64,000 bases of DNA, taken from NCBI GenBank assembly GCA_934129895.1, contig CAKOWY010000001.1, positions 434,001 through 498,000 of the forward strand. Direction: 5' to 3'. Both the position numbers and the translations under genes were made by a program. Below, piece after piece: positions 52,541 through 61,326 of the stretch. This stretch comes from an uncultured Clostridia bacterium. Its GTDB lineage: Bacteria; Bacillota; Clostridia; TANB77; CAG-508. Numbering within the stretch: position 1 is the stretch's first letter; each line of letters begins with the position of its first letter. The notes under the pieces were generated by a model. That model had not been told where the DNA came from and searched no databases. It saw only the letters and a program-made list of their open reading frames with translations.

Positions 52541-53182
52541 ATGAATAAAACTGATGCAACAAATTTTATAAATACACTAAAAAAAGCATATCCTGATGCA
52601 ACCTGCAGTTTGGATTTTAAAACACCTTTTCAATTAGCTATTGCTGTTATGCTATCTGCTCAATGTACAGATGAAAGAGTTAATAAAACCACTCCTATTC
52701 TTTTTGAAAAATGTAAATCAATTGAAGATTTTGCTAATATTGACTTACACAAATTAGAACAAATTATACATCCATGTGGATTTTATAAAAATAAGGCAAA
52801 AAATATAAAATTATGTGCTAAGCAAGTTTTAGAAAAATTTAATGGAGTATTGCCAGAAAATATGGATGAACTTGTTAGTCTTGCTGGCATTGGTAGAAAG
52901 AGCGCTAATGTTATTATGCTTGAAGCATTTAATAATCCTCAAGGAATAGCTGTTGACACTCATGCAAAACGTGTATCAAATAGAATTGGTCTTTCAAATC
53001 AAAGTGACCCAATAAAAATAGAACAAGATTTACTAAAAATTTTTCCCAATGAGTTTTTAAAAGATATAAATCATCTTTTTGTTTGGCATGGAAGAAAAAC
53101 TTGTGATTCTCGTAAACCAAATTGCGAAAATTGCTGTGTAAAAGATTTTTGTGAATATTTTAAAAATAATAGTATTTTATAA
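52541..53182 (+). CDS. nth: Endonuclease III
   Basis: DNA glycosylase/AP lyase for oxidised pyrimidines. It has 213 residues. The helix-hairpin-helix LAGIGRKSANVIMLEAF carries the catalytic Lys, VDTHAKRVSNRIGL carries the catalytic Asp, and the C-terminal [4Fe-4S] ligands have spacing C-x6-C-x2-C-x5-C (CDSRKPNC, ENCC, CEYF). The start ATG follows AGGGAGGATTTTTATTTT, with slightly long spacing. asnB follows 37 nt downstream and is probably co-transcribed. Confidence 0.95.
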   Translation: MNKTDATNFINTLKKAYPDATCSLDFKTPFQLAIAVMLSAQCTDERVNKTTPILFEKCKSIEDFANIDLHKLEQIIHPCGFYKNKAKNIKLCAKQVLEKFNGVLPENMDELVSLAGIGRKSANVIMLEAFNNPQGIAVDTHAKRVSNRIGLSNQSDPIKIEQDLLKIFPNEFLKDINHLFVWHGRKTCDSRKPNCENCCVKDFCEYFKNNSIL

Positions 53183-53219
53183 TTCTAACCTTCATATATT
53201 TTATATATGGAGGCTTTTT

Positions 53220-55112
53220 ATGTGTGGAATTGTTGGATATGTAAACTATAAAAAAGATATTTCAAATTCAAAAAATATCTTAATTAATATGAATAATACT
53301 CTTTCAAAAAGAGGTCCTGATGAGGAAGGTTATTTTATTAGAAAACACATTGCTATTGCTCATAAAAGATTAATTGTTATTGATCCTGAAGGTGGAAAAC
53401 AACCAATGGTTAGTGTTTCAAATAAATCTACAATATCTTCTACCTCTTCAAAAATGACAGTATATTTTAATTCGACCTACATTATCTCATATAATGGTCA
53501 AATTTATAATACAAAAGAGCTCAGAAAAACTTTAGAAGAAAATGGATTTACATTTGACGGCCATTGTGATACAGAAGTTTTATTAAAAAGCTATATTTAT
53601 TATGGAAAAAATGTTGTAAAACATTTAAATGGAATTTATGCATTTGCAATTTGGGATAGTCAAAAAGAAGAACTTTTTATGGCAAGAGATCATTTTGGTG
53701 TAAAACCATTATTTTATACAATGCAAAATAATTCGTTTATTTTTGCATCTGAAATAAAAGCTATTTTTCAATATCCTGGTGTTCAAAAAATATTAGATTC
53801 ACAAGGCATTTCAGAATTATTTGGAATAGGCCCTTCTCATACTCCTGGAACTACTATATTTAATAATATATATGAATTAAAGCCTGCACATTTTTTAATT
53901 TTTAATAGATCAGGAATATATATTGAAAAATATTGGAGTTTGAAAAGTGAACCTCATACAGAAAACTTTACTCAAACTTGTGAACATCTTGAATATCTTT
54001 TAAAAGATTCAATAACAAGACAATTGGTTTCAGATGTTCCATTATGTACATTCCTATCTGGAGGATTAGATTCAAGTATTATTACAAAATTTGCATCAGA
54101 TTATTGCAAACAAAACAATTTGCCACCACTTAATACATATTCTGTTGATTATGTTGATAATGATAAAAACTTTGTAAAGAGTGATTTTCAACCGAATTCA
54201 GATAATTATTATATAAATTTAATGGTTTCTAAACTTGGTACAAATCATCATTCTATCATACTTGATACTCCAGAATTAGCAGATACTCTATATGATGCTA
54301 TGATTGCACGTGATATGCCTGGAATGGCTGATGTTGATTCTTCTTTACTTTTATTTTGTAAAAATGTTAAGCCTTCAGCTACAGTATCTCTTACAGGTGA
54401 ATGTGCTGACGAAATTTTTGGTGGGTATCCTTGGTTCTTTAGAGAAGATGCCTTAATAAGCAAAACATTTCCATGGTCAATTGCAATTACAGAACGTCAA
54501 ACTCTACTAAACCCTTCAATCTCAAAAAGAATCAATTTAAAAGAATATATTGATTTTAGATATAATCAAAGTTTAAAAAATGTTGAAATATTAGACACTG
54601 ATTCAAAAGAAACTGCTGAAAAAAGAAAAATTTCTTATTTAACATTAAATTGGTTTATGCAAACTCTTCTTGATAGGTCTGACAGAATGGCGATGTATAA
54701 TGGATTTGAATTACGTGTTCCTTTTTGTGATTACCGTTTAGCTCAATATGTTTGGAATATTCCTTGGGAAATCAAAGCTTTAAATGGTAGAGAAAAAGGG
54801 CTTCTTAGATATATTTCTCGCAAATTTTTACCACCTGAAATTGTTGATAGAAAAAAGAGTCCTTATCCAAAAACTCATAATCCTACCTATCTCGCAAAGG
54901 TTAAATCTATGCTTACTGATATTATGAGTAATCCTAAAGCTCCTATTAATTATTTATTAAATAGAGAATATATTTTAAACATTTTAGAAACTGATGGTAA
55001 AGCTTTTTCTAGACCTTGGTTTGGGCAATTAATGACTGGCCCTCAGCTTATGGCTTATTTGTGTCAGGTTAATATGTGGCTTGAGAAGTATCAGCCTGAA
55101 ATTAAAATTTAA
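53220..55112 (+). CDS. asnB: Asparagine synthetase B (glutamine-hydrolysing)
   Basis: Makes asparagine from aspartate, ATP and glutamine. It has 630 residues from ATG 53220 (MCGIVGYVNYKK), set by TGGAGGC and by the need for Cys2 as amidotransferase nucleophile. The frame opens 23 codons earlier, but that stretch overlaps nth and is not coding. The class II glutaminase domain has RGPDEEGYF and YNGQIYN. The synthetase domain has the PP-loop FLSGGLDSSIITKF and LTGECADEIFGGYPW. The C-terminal part has RVPFCDYRLAQYVWNIPWE (broken at variable residues) and KSPYPKTHNPTY, as in the family. Confidence 0.95.
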   Translation: MCGIVGYVNYKKDISNSKNILINMNNTLSKRGPDEEGYFIRKHIAIAHKRLIVIDPEGGKQPMVSVSNKSTISSTSSKMTVYFNSTYIISYNGQIYNTKELRKTLEENGFTFDGHCDTEVLLKSYIYYGKNVVKHLNGIYAFAIWDSQKEELFMARDHFGVKPLFYTMQNNSFIFASEIKAIFQYPGVQKILDSQGISELFGIGPSHTPGTTIFNNIYELKPAHFLIFNRSGIYIEKYWSLKSEPHTENFTQTCEHLEYLLKDSITRQLVSDVPLCTFLSGGLDSSIITKFASDYCKQNNLPPLNTYSVDYVDNDKNFVKSDFQPNSDNYYINLMVSKLGTNHHSIILDTPELADTLYDAMIARDMPGMADVDSSLLLFCKNVKPSATVSLTGECADEIFGGYPWFFREDALISKTFPWSIAITERQTLLNPSISKRINLKEYIDFRYNQSLKNVEILDTDSKETAEKRKISYLTLNWFMQTLLDRSDRMAMYNGFELRVPFCDYRLAQYVWNIPWEIKALNGREKGLLRYISRKFLPPEIVDRKKSPYPKTHNPTYLAKVKSMLTDIMSNPKAPINYLLNREYILNILETDGKAFSRPWFGQLMTGPQLMAYLCQVNMWLEKYQPEIKI

Positions 55113-55116
55113 GTTT

Positions 55117-55153
55117 AAAATAGAGGTTATATTTAACCTCTATTTTACTTTTT
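55117..55153. terminator. Bidirectional terminator between asnB and the histidine phosphatase
   Basis: AAAATAGAGGTT/AACCTCTATTTT, 12-bp perfect stem, then ACTTTTT; A-rich on the other side. Confidence 0.9.
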
Positions 55154-55168
55154 ATGTATTGTTTTAAA

Positions 55169-55798
55169 TTAATCTATTTGTTCTAAATTAATCAACTCAT
55201 CCTTTCTAAAAATTAGCTTTAACAAACATGGTGATTTTATATTTAATATTGTATTTTGATTATAAACAAGTTTAACATTTTCACTTACCATACACCAATT
55301 TAATAAAAAGAATTTTATTGAACCTCCATGACTGATTACTGCAATTCTTTTTCCTTCATATTCTTTAAGTATTCTATCAAAAAATTTATTCATTCTTTCT
55401 CTAGTTTGCTCTGCACTCTCTCCGTCAGATGTTCTAAATGTTCTATCTAACAATTGTTCTTGTGAAGGATCTCTCGTGTTTTTTCCCTTCATAAATTCTC
55501 CTAATTCTTTTAAATTTCCTAATCTTCTTTCATTTAAACTACTATCTATGTTAAAAGATAAATTATTTGCACTTGCAATATATTTTGCTGTCGATTTAGC
55601 TCTAGTATAACTACTTGACCATATAATATCTAAATCTTTCAATTGATCATTTTTACTTAATTTTTTTGCTTGTTCTTCTCCTTGAACTGATAATATTTCT
55701 TTTTCATTAATCATTTGATAATCTTCATCTGTATTTCTAATCCCATTTTCTTCAACTGTTTCAGCATGCCTAATTAAATATATTATTGTATCATTCAC
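55169..55798 (-). CDS. Histidine phosphatase family protein (phosphoglycerate-mutase fold)
   Basis: 209 residues. Catalytic LIRHAETVEENG holds the phospho-accepting His. SSSYTRAKSTAKYI carries the conserved Arg, and the second His is in VISHGGSIKFF. Phosphatase rather than mutase is more likely given this layout, but the substrate is unknown. The start is GTG 55798 with AAGGAGG about 11 nt upstream. It overlaps the end of a frameshifted small ORF, suggesting former translational coupling. Confidence 0.88.
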   Translation of the reverse strand: MNDTIIYLIRHAETVEENGIRNTDEDYQMINEKEILSVQGEEQAKKLSKNDQLKDLDIIWSSSYTRAKSTAKYIASANNLSFNIDSSLNERRLGNLKELGEFMKGKNTRDPSQEQLLDRTFRTSDGESAEQTRERMNKFFDRILKEYEGKRIAVISHGGSIKFFLLNWCMVSENVKLVYNQNTILNIKSPCLLKLIFRKDELINLEQID

Positions 55799-55989
55799 TC
55801 TTTTTAGTCCTCCTTTTTCTTATACTAATACACATAGTAATACCAATTGTTGACAAACTTATAAATATAGAAATTTTAAACATATCATCATAATTAAAAG
55901 TATTTTTGTACAAATACTCATATATATAATAATGTTGGTAAAATTATTAATATAATTTTTACAAAATTCAAAAATATTTTCTTTAACAT
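55791..55989 (-). pseudogene. Frameshifted small membrane protein upstream of the histidine phosphatase
   Basis: From ATG 55989 (MLKKIFLNFVKIILIILPTL) the frame stops at TGA 55918-55920, right after a TA-dinucleotide run. A second frame continues EYLYKNTFNYDDMFKISIF to LSTIGITMCISIRKRRTKKSE and stops at 55791, overlapping the phosphatase GTG. One more TA unit would join both into a 66-residue protein with two hydrophobic helices and a basic tail. This is degeneration, slippage-based switching or a sequencing error. Confidence 0.55.
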
Positions 55990-56080
55990 AAAACTATGCT
56001 CTCTTTCAAATTAATATCCTCATTTTTTATATTATAGCATAAAAATACATTCTACAAAATATATTTTTAACTTCCAAATC

Positions 56081-56108
56081 TTGTAAATATTTTTTTGTAT
56101 GTTATAAT
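56081..56108 (+). promoter_or_regulatory. Probable promoter of the broken gene at 56151
   Basis: TTGTAA and TATAAT (56103-56108) are about 16 nt apart, some 43 bases before the start codon. Confidence 0.5.
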
Positions 56109-56150
56109 ATCTTTAAATCAATATCAATTAATTTTTAAAGGGAATTTCAT

Positions 56151-56520
56151 ATGGAAAACGAAAATAAAACTAATGAAGCAACTATCACTAATAATAAATC
56201 TACAAAGAAAAATGTTAAAGAAATAATAAAAACACTATTAATTATAAAAGAATATTTTAGAAAATGAAAAAAATGAACTTAATAAAAAATTAGAAGAAGC
56301 AAAAAAAGTATCTTCTAATAATTCTAATACAACTAAAAAAACTTCAAACAGTACCTCATCAACTAATTCTAATTCACAAGGAACTATTGTATATATAACA
56401 AAAACTGGCAAGAAATACCATAGAAGTAACTGTTCTTATTTAAAGAAAAGCAAAATATCTATAAATATCAATACTGCAAAGGCTGAGGGATATACTGCTT
56501 GTTCAAGATGTAATCCTTAG
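56151..56520 (+). pseudogene. Frameshifted gene with an Ada-like CxxC C-terminal metal-binding motif
   Basis: From ATG 56151 (MENENKTNEATITNNKS) behind AAAGGGAATTTCAT, the frame reaches TGA after IIKEYFRK. A frame shifted by one base then runs open through NEKNELNKKLEEAKKVSS, a Ser/Asn/Thr-rich linker, and VYITKTGKKYHRSNCSYL to GYTACSRCNP, ending at TAG 56520. That C-terminal block (His, Cys, then CxxC) is a recognised zinc-binding tail found at the ends of many clostridial secreted or membrane proteins. The expected transmembrane helix near the junction appears lost, so a small deletion as well as a frameshift is likely. Confidence 0.6.
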
Positions 56521-56541
56521 AATATATTAAAAAAAAAATCA

Positions 56542-56570
56542 TTGCAAAAATAATGCTCGTATGCTATAAT
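56542..56570 (+). promoter_or_regulatory. Promoter of tRNA-Thr
   Basis: TTGCAA and TATAAT are 17 nt apart, 38 bases before the tRNA. Confidence 0.7.
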
Positions 56571-56608
56571 TTTGTTTGATGACTTTTAAAATAATATATT
56601 TCTATTTT

Positions 56609-56684
56609 GCCACTATAGCTCAGTTGGTAGAGCGACGGATTCGTAACCCGTAGGCCAGCAGTTCGATTCTGCTTGGTGGCACCA
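56609..56684 (+). tRNA. tRNA-Thr(CGT)
   Basis: 76 nt with encoded CCA. Acceptor GCCACTA/TGGTGGC (one T-G wobble), D-stem GCTC/GAGC, T-stem AGCAG/CTGCT. Anticodon loop TTCGTAA gives anticodon CGT. The anticodon stem ACGGA/CCCGT has an A-C mismatch at the loop-closing pair (31-39), where relatives normally have a Watson-Crick pair. Confidence 0.93.
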
Positions 56685-56704
56685 CCAAGCATTTAAAGTA
56701 CACA

Positions 56705-56754
56705 AAACGATTTGATTCAACAAAAAAGCAGAATCAAATCGTTTTTATTTTTTT
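56705..56754. terminator. Terminator of tRNA-Thr and the convergent membrane-protein gene
   Basis: 14-bp perfect stem AAACGATTTGATTC/GAATCAAATCGTTT followed by a long T-run. It also touches the stop codon of the gene on the other strand. Confidence 0.9.
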
Positions 56755-57268
56755 ATAACTCTTCAAATGTTACTGTAACAGAATTTGATAATAAATCATT
56801 ATCACTTAACCATTTTGTAAAATAATTTATAATTTTATATTTAGTAAAATTACTCATTTTAGAATTATCTGCATAAGATATACAACTTAATTTACTAGAA
56901 TTATTAGAAAAACAAATCTTTCCATCATTATCAATCTTATGTTTTATATCTACCAATTTTCCTTTATATGATAATTTAAAATCAATCTTCGAATCATTTT
57001 TATTAAATTCAATATAATAATTTTTAGAATTTTGAGTATATGGACTAATCAATAAAAAATATATTATTGATAATACTCCTGCACCAAATATAATTATATT
57101 TTCAATATTGATATTAATTAAAAAGTATACAAATCCAAATATGAATATTATTTCTAGAATTGCAAAAAATATAATAGAAACTATTGCTTTTTTTCCAAAT
57201 TTTGGTTTCATCTTTCCATTCACAGAATTTATTCCTAATGATATTCCAACTAAACTTTCAAGTTTCAT
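56753..57268 (-). CDS. Uncharacterised membrane protein, 171 residues
   Basis: Start at ATG 57268 (MKLESLVGISLG), because GGGAGG lies about 8 nt upstream; a GTG three codons earlier lies inside that site. Two adjacent hydrophobic helices (about 29-52 and 57-74) are followed by a soluble beta-type domain with KNDSKIDFKLSYKGKLVDIK (length at limit) and KICFSNNSSKLSC. No family recognised. It lies between tRNA-Thr and the response regulator and has its own terminator. Confidence 0.7.
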   Translation of the reverse strand: MKLESLVGISLGINSVNGKMKPKFGKKAIVSIIFFAILEIIFIFGFVYFLININIENIIIFGAGVLSIIYFLLISPYTQNSKNYYIEFNKNDSKIDFKLSYKGKLVDIKHKIDNDGKICFSNNSSKLSCISYADNSKMSNFTKYKIINYFTKWLSDNDLLSNSVTVTFEEL

Positions 57269-57336
57269 ACTTTCCACCTCCCATATTTTTATACTATCAT
57301 TAATAAGTTATTTTTGCAACTTTTTCTTAAAATACC

Positions 57337-57365
57337 TTGTATATTAAGTTAAAATATGATATAAA
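57337..57365 (+). promoter_or_regulatory. Promoter of the response regulator gene
   Basis: TTGTAT and TATAAA are 17 nt apart, about 30 bases before the start codon. Confidence 0.55.
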
Positions 57366-57395
57366 TTACGTATACAACTCATTTGGAGGTCTTAT

Positions 57396-58160
57396 ATGGA
57401 AAATAATAATTTTGATGATGAAAAGAAAACTATCTTAATAGTTGATGATGAACAAAAAATTGTAGATTTATTAGTTCACAACTTAAAAAGAGAAGGATAT
57501 AATACAATAGAAGCAAATGATGGACAAACAGCAATAGATATTGCAATCTCTCAACGTCCAGATTTAATATTATTAGATGTAATGATTCCTCGCGTTGATG
57601 GTCTTTCAGTATGCAAAAAAATAAAAAATTACTACAATGTTCCTATCCTTATGGTATCTGCAAAAGATGATGAATTAGATAAAATTGTAGGACTAGAAAT
57701 TGGTGCTGATGATTATATAACAAAACCATTTAGTGTTAGAGAAGTTGTTGCAAGAGTAAAAGCAAATCTACGTAAAACAGAAGCTCATTATGACTCTTCT
57801 GCAGTTCAAAAAGATTCTAACAATAATTTTGATACAAAAAAATCAAATACAATAAAACTTGGAAATCTAACTTTAGATTTAGAAAAATATGAAGTTAATG
57901 TTGATGGAACAATTGTAAATCTTACATTGAGAGAATTTGAAGTTCTAAAATATTTAGCTCAACAACAAGGTCAAGTTGTTACAAGAGAATCTCTTCTTGA
58001 ACAAGTATGGGGGTATGAATATTATGGTGATATTCGTACTGTTGATGTTACTGTTAGAAGAATTAGAGAAAGAATTGAAAAAGATACATCAAACCCACAA
58101 TATTTGATAACAAAAAGAGGAATTGGATATTATATTCCTAATTTTAACCAAAATAACTAA
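57396..58160 (+). CDS. OmpR/PhoB-family response regulator, orphan
   Basis: 254 residues. The receiver domain has TILIVDDEQKIVDLL, the phospho-acceptor in LILLDVMIPRVDGL, MVSAKDD with the conserved Ser position, and DYITKPFS with the conserved Lys. A linker with Asn/Ser-rich sequence follows. The C-terminal winged-helix domain has NLTLREFEVLKYLAQQQGQV, LLEQVWGYEYYGDIRTVDVT and RRIRERIE. It resembles WalR/PhoP-type regulators, but no sensor kinase is adjacent, so the partner is unknown. The start ATG follows TTGGAGGTCTTAT. Confidence 0.92.
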   Translation: MENNNFDDEKKTILIVDDEQKIVDLLVHNLKREGYNTIEANDGQTAIDIAISQRPDLILLDVMIPRVDGLSVCKKIKNYYNVPILMVSAKDDELDKIVGLEIGADDYITKPFSVREVVARVKANLRKTEAHYDSSAVQKDSNNNFDTKKSNTIKLGNLTLDLEKYEVNVDGTIVNLTLREFEVLKYLAQQQGQVVTRESLLEQVWGYEYYGDIRTVDVTVRRIRERIEKDTSNPQYLITKRGIGYYIPNFNQNN

Positions 58161-58164
58161 AATA

Positions 58165-58210
58165 AAAAGACTAAAATGAAATTATTATATTTCATTTTAA
58201 TCTTTTTTTA
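58165..58210. terminator. Bidirectional terminator after the response regulator
   Basis: AAAAGA(C)TAAAATGAAAT pairs with ATTTCATTTTA(A)TCTTTT, followed by TTT and A/T runs on both sides. Confidence 0.85.
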
Positions 58211-58211
58211 T

Positions 58212-59459
58212 TTACATCATTGATAATGCTTTCAATATTCCTAATTTTCCATATTCATAGGTTAATCCACCTTGCATATATGCTATATATGGCTCTCTGA
58301 TAGGTCCGTCACAACTTAATTCTATTGTAGAACCTTCTGTAAATGTTCCTGCTGCCATAATAACTTTATCATCATATCCAGCCATATCACTTGGTTCTGG
58401 AACAACCATAGAATCAATTGGAGAACCACTTTGTATTCCTTGGCAAAATTTTATTAATTTATTTGCATCTCCTAATTCAATTGTTTGAACAATATCAGCT
58501 CTTTTTTCATCAAATTTTGGTTCAACATTATATCCTAATTTTTCTAAGATTCTACTTGCAAATACAGCTGTTTTCACACTACTAGCAACAACACTTGGTG
58601 CAAAAAATAATCCTTTTAAAAATGGAATATTTTGATTTAATGATGGTCCTATTTCTTTTCCAACACCAGGAGCTGTCAATCTTTCTGCACATAATTCAAT
58701 TATATCTTTTTTTCCAACTATGTATGCTCCACTTGTTGCTATTCCAGCACCTAAGTTTTTCATTAATGATCCTACCATTACATCTGCTCCAACATCTGTT
58801 GGCTCTTTCTCTTCAACAAATTCACCATAGCAATTATCTACCATAATAATTACATCTTTATTTACTTTTCTAATAGCTGTTATTACTTTCTCTATTTTAT
58901 CAACTGTTAAACTTTTTCTTGTAGAATATCCTCTTGATCTTTGAATCTCTATTAATTTTATATCATTTTTTTCGACTCTTTTTATTATTTCATCTATATC
59001 AAAATCATTATTCTTTAATTCTATTTGTTCATATTTTACTCCAAAACTTTTCAAAGAACTTTTACTTTGTTCTTTACTTATTCCTATAGCAGTTTGAAGT
59101 GTATCATAAGGAGCTCCTGAAATACTTAACATTATATCTCCTGGTCGTAGAATACCAAATAATGTAACTGCAAGTGCATGAGTTCCAGATATAAGTTGTG
59201 CTCTAACTAATGCATCTTCAGTATTAAAGATTTTGGCATAAATTTCTTCAATTTTATTTCTTCCAACTTCATCTATTCCATATCCAGTTGATGAATGTAA
59301 ATGCATTTCTGATAATCCACATTCTTGGAAGGCACTTAATACTTTTATACTGTTTATTTCTTTTATTTCATCAATCTTTTTAAAAATTGGTTCTATCTCT
59401 TTTTCTACTTCTTTTGATAATTGTATTATTTCATCTTTTATTCCAAATTTTTTTAACAT
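58212..59459 (-). CDS. Methionine gamma-lyase-like PLP enzyme (COG4100, 'aluminium resistance' family)
   Basis: 415 residues, fold-type I PLP enzyme. N-terminal helical part, then AQLISGTHALAVTLFGILRPGD and SISGAPYDTLQTAIGI. IIMVDNCYGEFVEEKEPT has the PLP-pairing Asp, and VGSLMKNLGAGIATSGAYIV contains the Schiff-base lysine. The C-terminal part contains GSPIDSMVVPEPSDMAGYDD, with an ELSCDGPIREPYIAYMQGG block. The family is commonly labelled methionine gamma-lyase or YnbB; its true reaction is poorly documented. The start ATG follows TAGGAGGAAAAT. It lies where sigG stands in Bacillus, after sigE. Confidence 0.88.
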   Translation of the reverse strand: MLKKFGIKDEIIQLSKEVEKEIEPIFKKIDEIKEINSIKVLSAFQECGLSEMHLHSSTGYGIDEVGRNKIEEIYAKIFNTEDALVRAQLISGTHALAVTLFGILRPGDIMLSISGAPYDTLQTAIGISKEQSKSSLKSFGVKYEQIELKNNDFDIDEIIKRVEKNDIKLIEIQRSRGYSTRKSLTVDKIEKVITAIRKVNKDVIIMVDNCYGEFVEEKEPTDVGADVMVGSLMKNLGAGIATSGAYIVGKKDIIELCAERLTAPGVGKEIGPSLNQNIPFLKGLFFAPSVVASSVKTAVFASRILEKLGYNVEPKFDEKRADIVQTIELGDANKLIKFCQGIQSGSPIDSMVVPEPSDMAGYDDKVIMAAGTFTEGSTIELSCDGPIREPYIAYMQGGLTYEYGKLGILKALSMM

Positions 59460-59510
59460 ATTTTCCTCCTATATTACGTTAATTATTATAACATAATTAT
59501 GTAAAAAAAT

Positions 59511-60248
59511 CTACCCTGTTTTACTCATTATATCTTTTTTCATTTTATTTATAATTTTCTTTTCTAATCTAGATATGTAACTTTGGGATATCCCCAACTC
59601 ATCAGCTACTTCTTTTTGCGTTTTTTCTTTTCCACTAATAAATCCAAATCTCATTTCCATTATATTTTTTTCTCTATCATTTAATTTCCTTATTGCCTCT
59701 CTTAATAATTTCATATCAACTTCATCTTCAAGATTTCTATATGTAATATCTGGATCTGTTCCTAATATATCTGATAATAATAATTCATTTCCATCACTAT
59801 CCTTATTTAATGGTTCATCAATAGATACTTCTGTCTTTATTTTATTGTTTCTTCTTAAATACATTAAAATTTCATTTTCAATACATCTTGATGCATAAGT
59901 GGCAAGCTTTATTTTTTTATCTGAATTAAATGTATTTACACTTTTCATTAATCCAATTGTTCCAATTGATACCAAGTCCTCTATTCCTATACCTGTATTT
60001 TCAAATTTTTTTGCTATATAAACAACCAATCTTAAATTTCTTTCAACTAATATTTTTATAGCTTGTTCTCTATTATCAGTATCTAATTGTTTTATCATTT
60101 TTTCTTCATCTTCGGCATTCAATGGAGCTGGTAAAGTCTGACTCCCAGCAACATAAAAAACCGGTAAAATTTCATCATCCAAATTTCTTTTAATATATTT
60201 TAAACATATATTATTTATTTCTTTTTTTATAGCTTCTAAAAAATTCAT
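59511..60248 (-). CDS. sigE: Sporulation sigma factor SigE (pro-sigma-E)
   Basis: Mother-cell sigma factor made as an inactive precursor. It has 245 residues. The N-terminal pro-sequence ends near VFYVAGSQTLPAPL, matching the family's processing region (YIGGSEALPPPL in B. subtilis). Region 2 has IGIEDLVSIGTIGLMKSVNTF and LATYASRCIENEILMYLRR, and region 4 has LNDREKNIMEMRFGF with QKEVADELGISQSYISRLE. The start ATG follows AGAAAGGAAATT. It lies behind spoIIGA, but a terminator-like hairpin and a separate promoter-like sequence lie between. Confidence 0.95.
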   Translation of the reverse strand: MNFLEAIKKEINNICLKYIKRNLDDEILPVFYVAGSQTLPAPLNAEDEEKMIKQLDTDNREQAIKILVERNLRLVVYIAKKFENTGIGIEDLVSIGTIGLMKSVNTFNSDKKIKLATYASRCIENEILMYLRRNNKIKTEVSIDEPLNKDSDGNELLLSDILGTDPDITYRNLEDEVDMKLLREAIRKLNDREKNIMEMRFGFISGKEKTQKEVADELGISQSYISRLEKKIINKMKKDIMSKTG

Positions 60249-60295
60249 AATTTCCTTTCTTTAATTTTTATTTCATCACCTCTTTTCCGAAAATA

Positions 60296-60328
60296 ATTGT
60301 ACATCTTTTAAGCTGAAAAGCCTGTCAT
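60296..60328 (-). promoter_or_regulatory. Candidate sporulation promoter of sigE with 21-nt spacer
   Basis: On the minus strand ATGACA (60328-60323) and TACAAT (60301-60296) are separated by 21 nt. The -35 context AAATGACAG is identical to that of the spoIIGA promoter. Long spacing is known for the Spo0A-activated spoIIG promoter of B. subtilis; control by Spo0A here is inference. Confidence 0.5.
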
Positions 60329-60337
60329 TTCTTAATG

Positions 60338-60377
60338 TAGAAAAAAAGAAATAATCGATATCTTTCGATTACTTCTT
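60338..60377 (-). terminator. Terminator-like hairpin between spoIIGA and sigE
   Basis: AAGAA(G)TAATCGA pairs with TCGATTA(T)TTCTT on the minus strand, then TTTTT. Strong enough to end most spoIIGA transcripts before sigE. Confidence 0.78.
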
Positions 60378-60404
60378 ACCAATTAATTAAAATTATACTA
60401 TTAT

Positions 60405-61286
60405 TCATGCTAATTCTGTGCCTATTAATGCTCTATATTCTCCTTTTTTGGTTAAACTTTTATCATATATTCCTAGTACAATATTTTTATTAACCTTAAT
60501 TTCGTCTTCATTTTCTACTATTATTTCTGAAGCTTTTATTCCTACTAACATCCCATTTTCTTTTCCAAGTGATGAAAACGGGATACACCTTAGTTTAGAT
60601 ATATATATATCTTGCAATTCTTGTGATATATTGTTTAAATTTCCACATAATATATTATCTAAATTTTTTAATATTTCTATTGGAATAATTCCTTCTAAAA
60701 GACTACTTTCTACTATAACAACTGGGGCATTTGTAATTGGTTCTTTTACTAAATTTCCTGTATCAATCATAGCCTGTGTTGTTATTTCTTTTTCATTTAA
60801 TTTTATTGTAATTTTACAATATGAACATTTAATCTTACTTTTTATTAAATTTATAGATATTTTAACAATTATACATGCAAATATTGCTCCTAATATTATT
60901 ACTTTAAGAACATATTCACCAACATACATTCCATTTTTTATCAAAATTTCTTCTGGTTTCAAATAATATATTAAATATAATGCAACTCCTCCAAATATAA
61001 ATGATGTTAAATAAAATATAATCGTCTGTTTGCACAATTTTTTCACTTTTTGCGGTTTAAATGCAACATACATCATTATTATTGATAATACAAATTTTGA
61101 AAATATAGATGTATAAATTTTCATATTTGTTATGTATAATGCTATTGAATATATTGCTCCAATTGTTGCAGATAATATTAACCTTATTATTTTCACTTTA
61201 CTTTTCACAATAAGAGATGTTGCATAAATTATTATCGAATTCATAATGATATTTTCAAAAAAAATTAAGTCAATATATATAGTCAT
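60405..61286 (-). CDS. spoIIGA: Sigma-E processing peptidase SpoIIGA
   Basis: Membrane aspartic protease that cleaves pro-sigma-E after a signal from the forespore protein SpoIIR. It has 293 residues. The N-terminal half has five hydrophobic helices (from IYIDLIFFENIIMNSIII onward). The C-terminal half is a retropepsin-like domain with the catalytic QAMIDTGNLVKEPITN (Asp-Thr-Gly) and RCIPFSSLGKENGML. The end is GEYRALIGTELA. The start ATG follows TAGGAGGAATGTATA. It sits between ftsZ and sigE, the conserved place. Confidence 0.95.
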   Translation of the reverse strand: MTIYIDLIFFENIIMNSIIIYATSLIVKSKVKIIRLILSATIGAIYSIALYITNMKIYTSIFSKFVLSIIMMYVAFKPQKVKKLCKQTIIFYLTSFIFGGVALYLIYYLKPEEILIKNGMYVGEYVLKVIILGAIFACIIVKISINLIKSKIKCSYCKITIKLNEKEITTQAMIDTGNLVKEPITNAPVVIVESSLLEGIIPIEILKNLDNILCGNLNNISQELQDIYISKLRCIPFSSLGKENGMLVGIKASEIIVENEDEIKVNKNIVLGIYDKSLTKKGEYRALIGTELA

Positions 61287-61326
61287 TATACATTCCTCCT
61301 ATATAATGTATTATTGTTAATAACAC

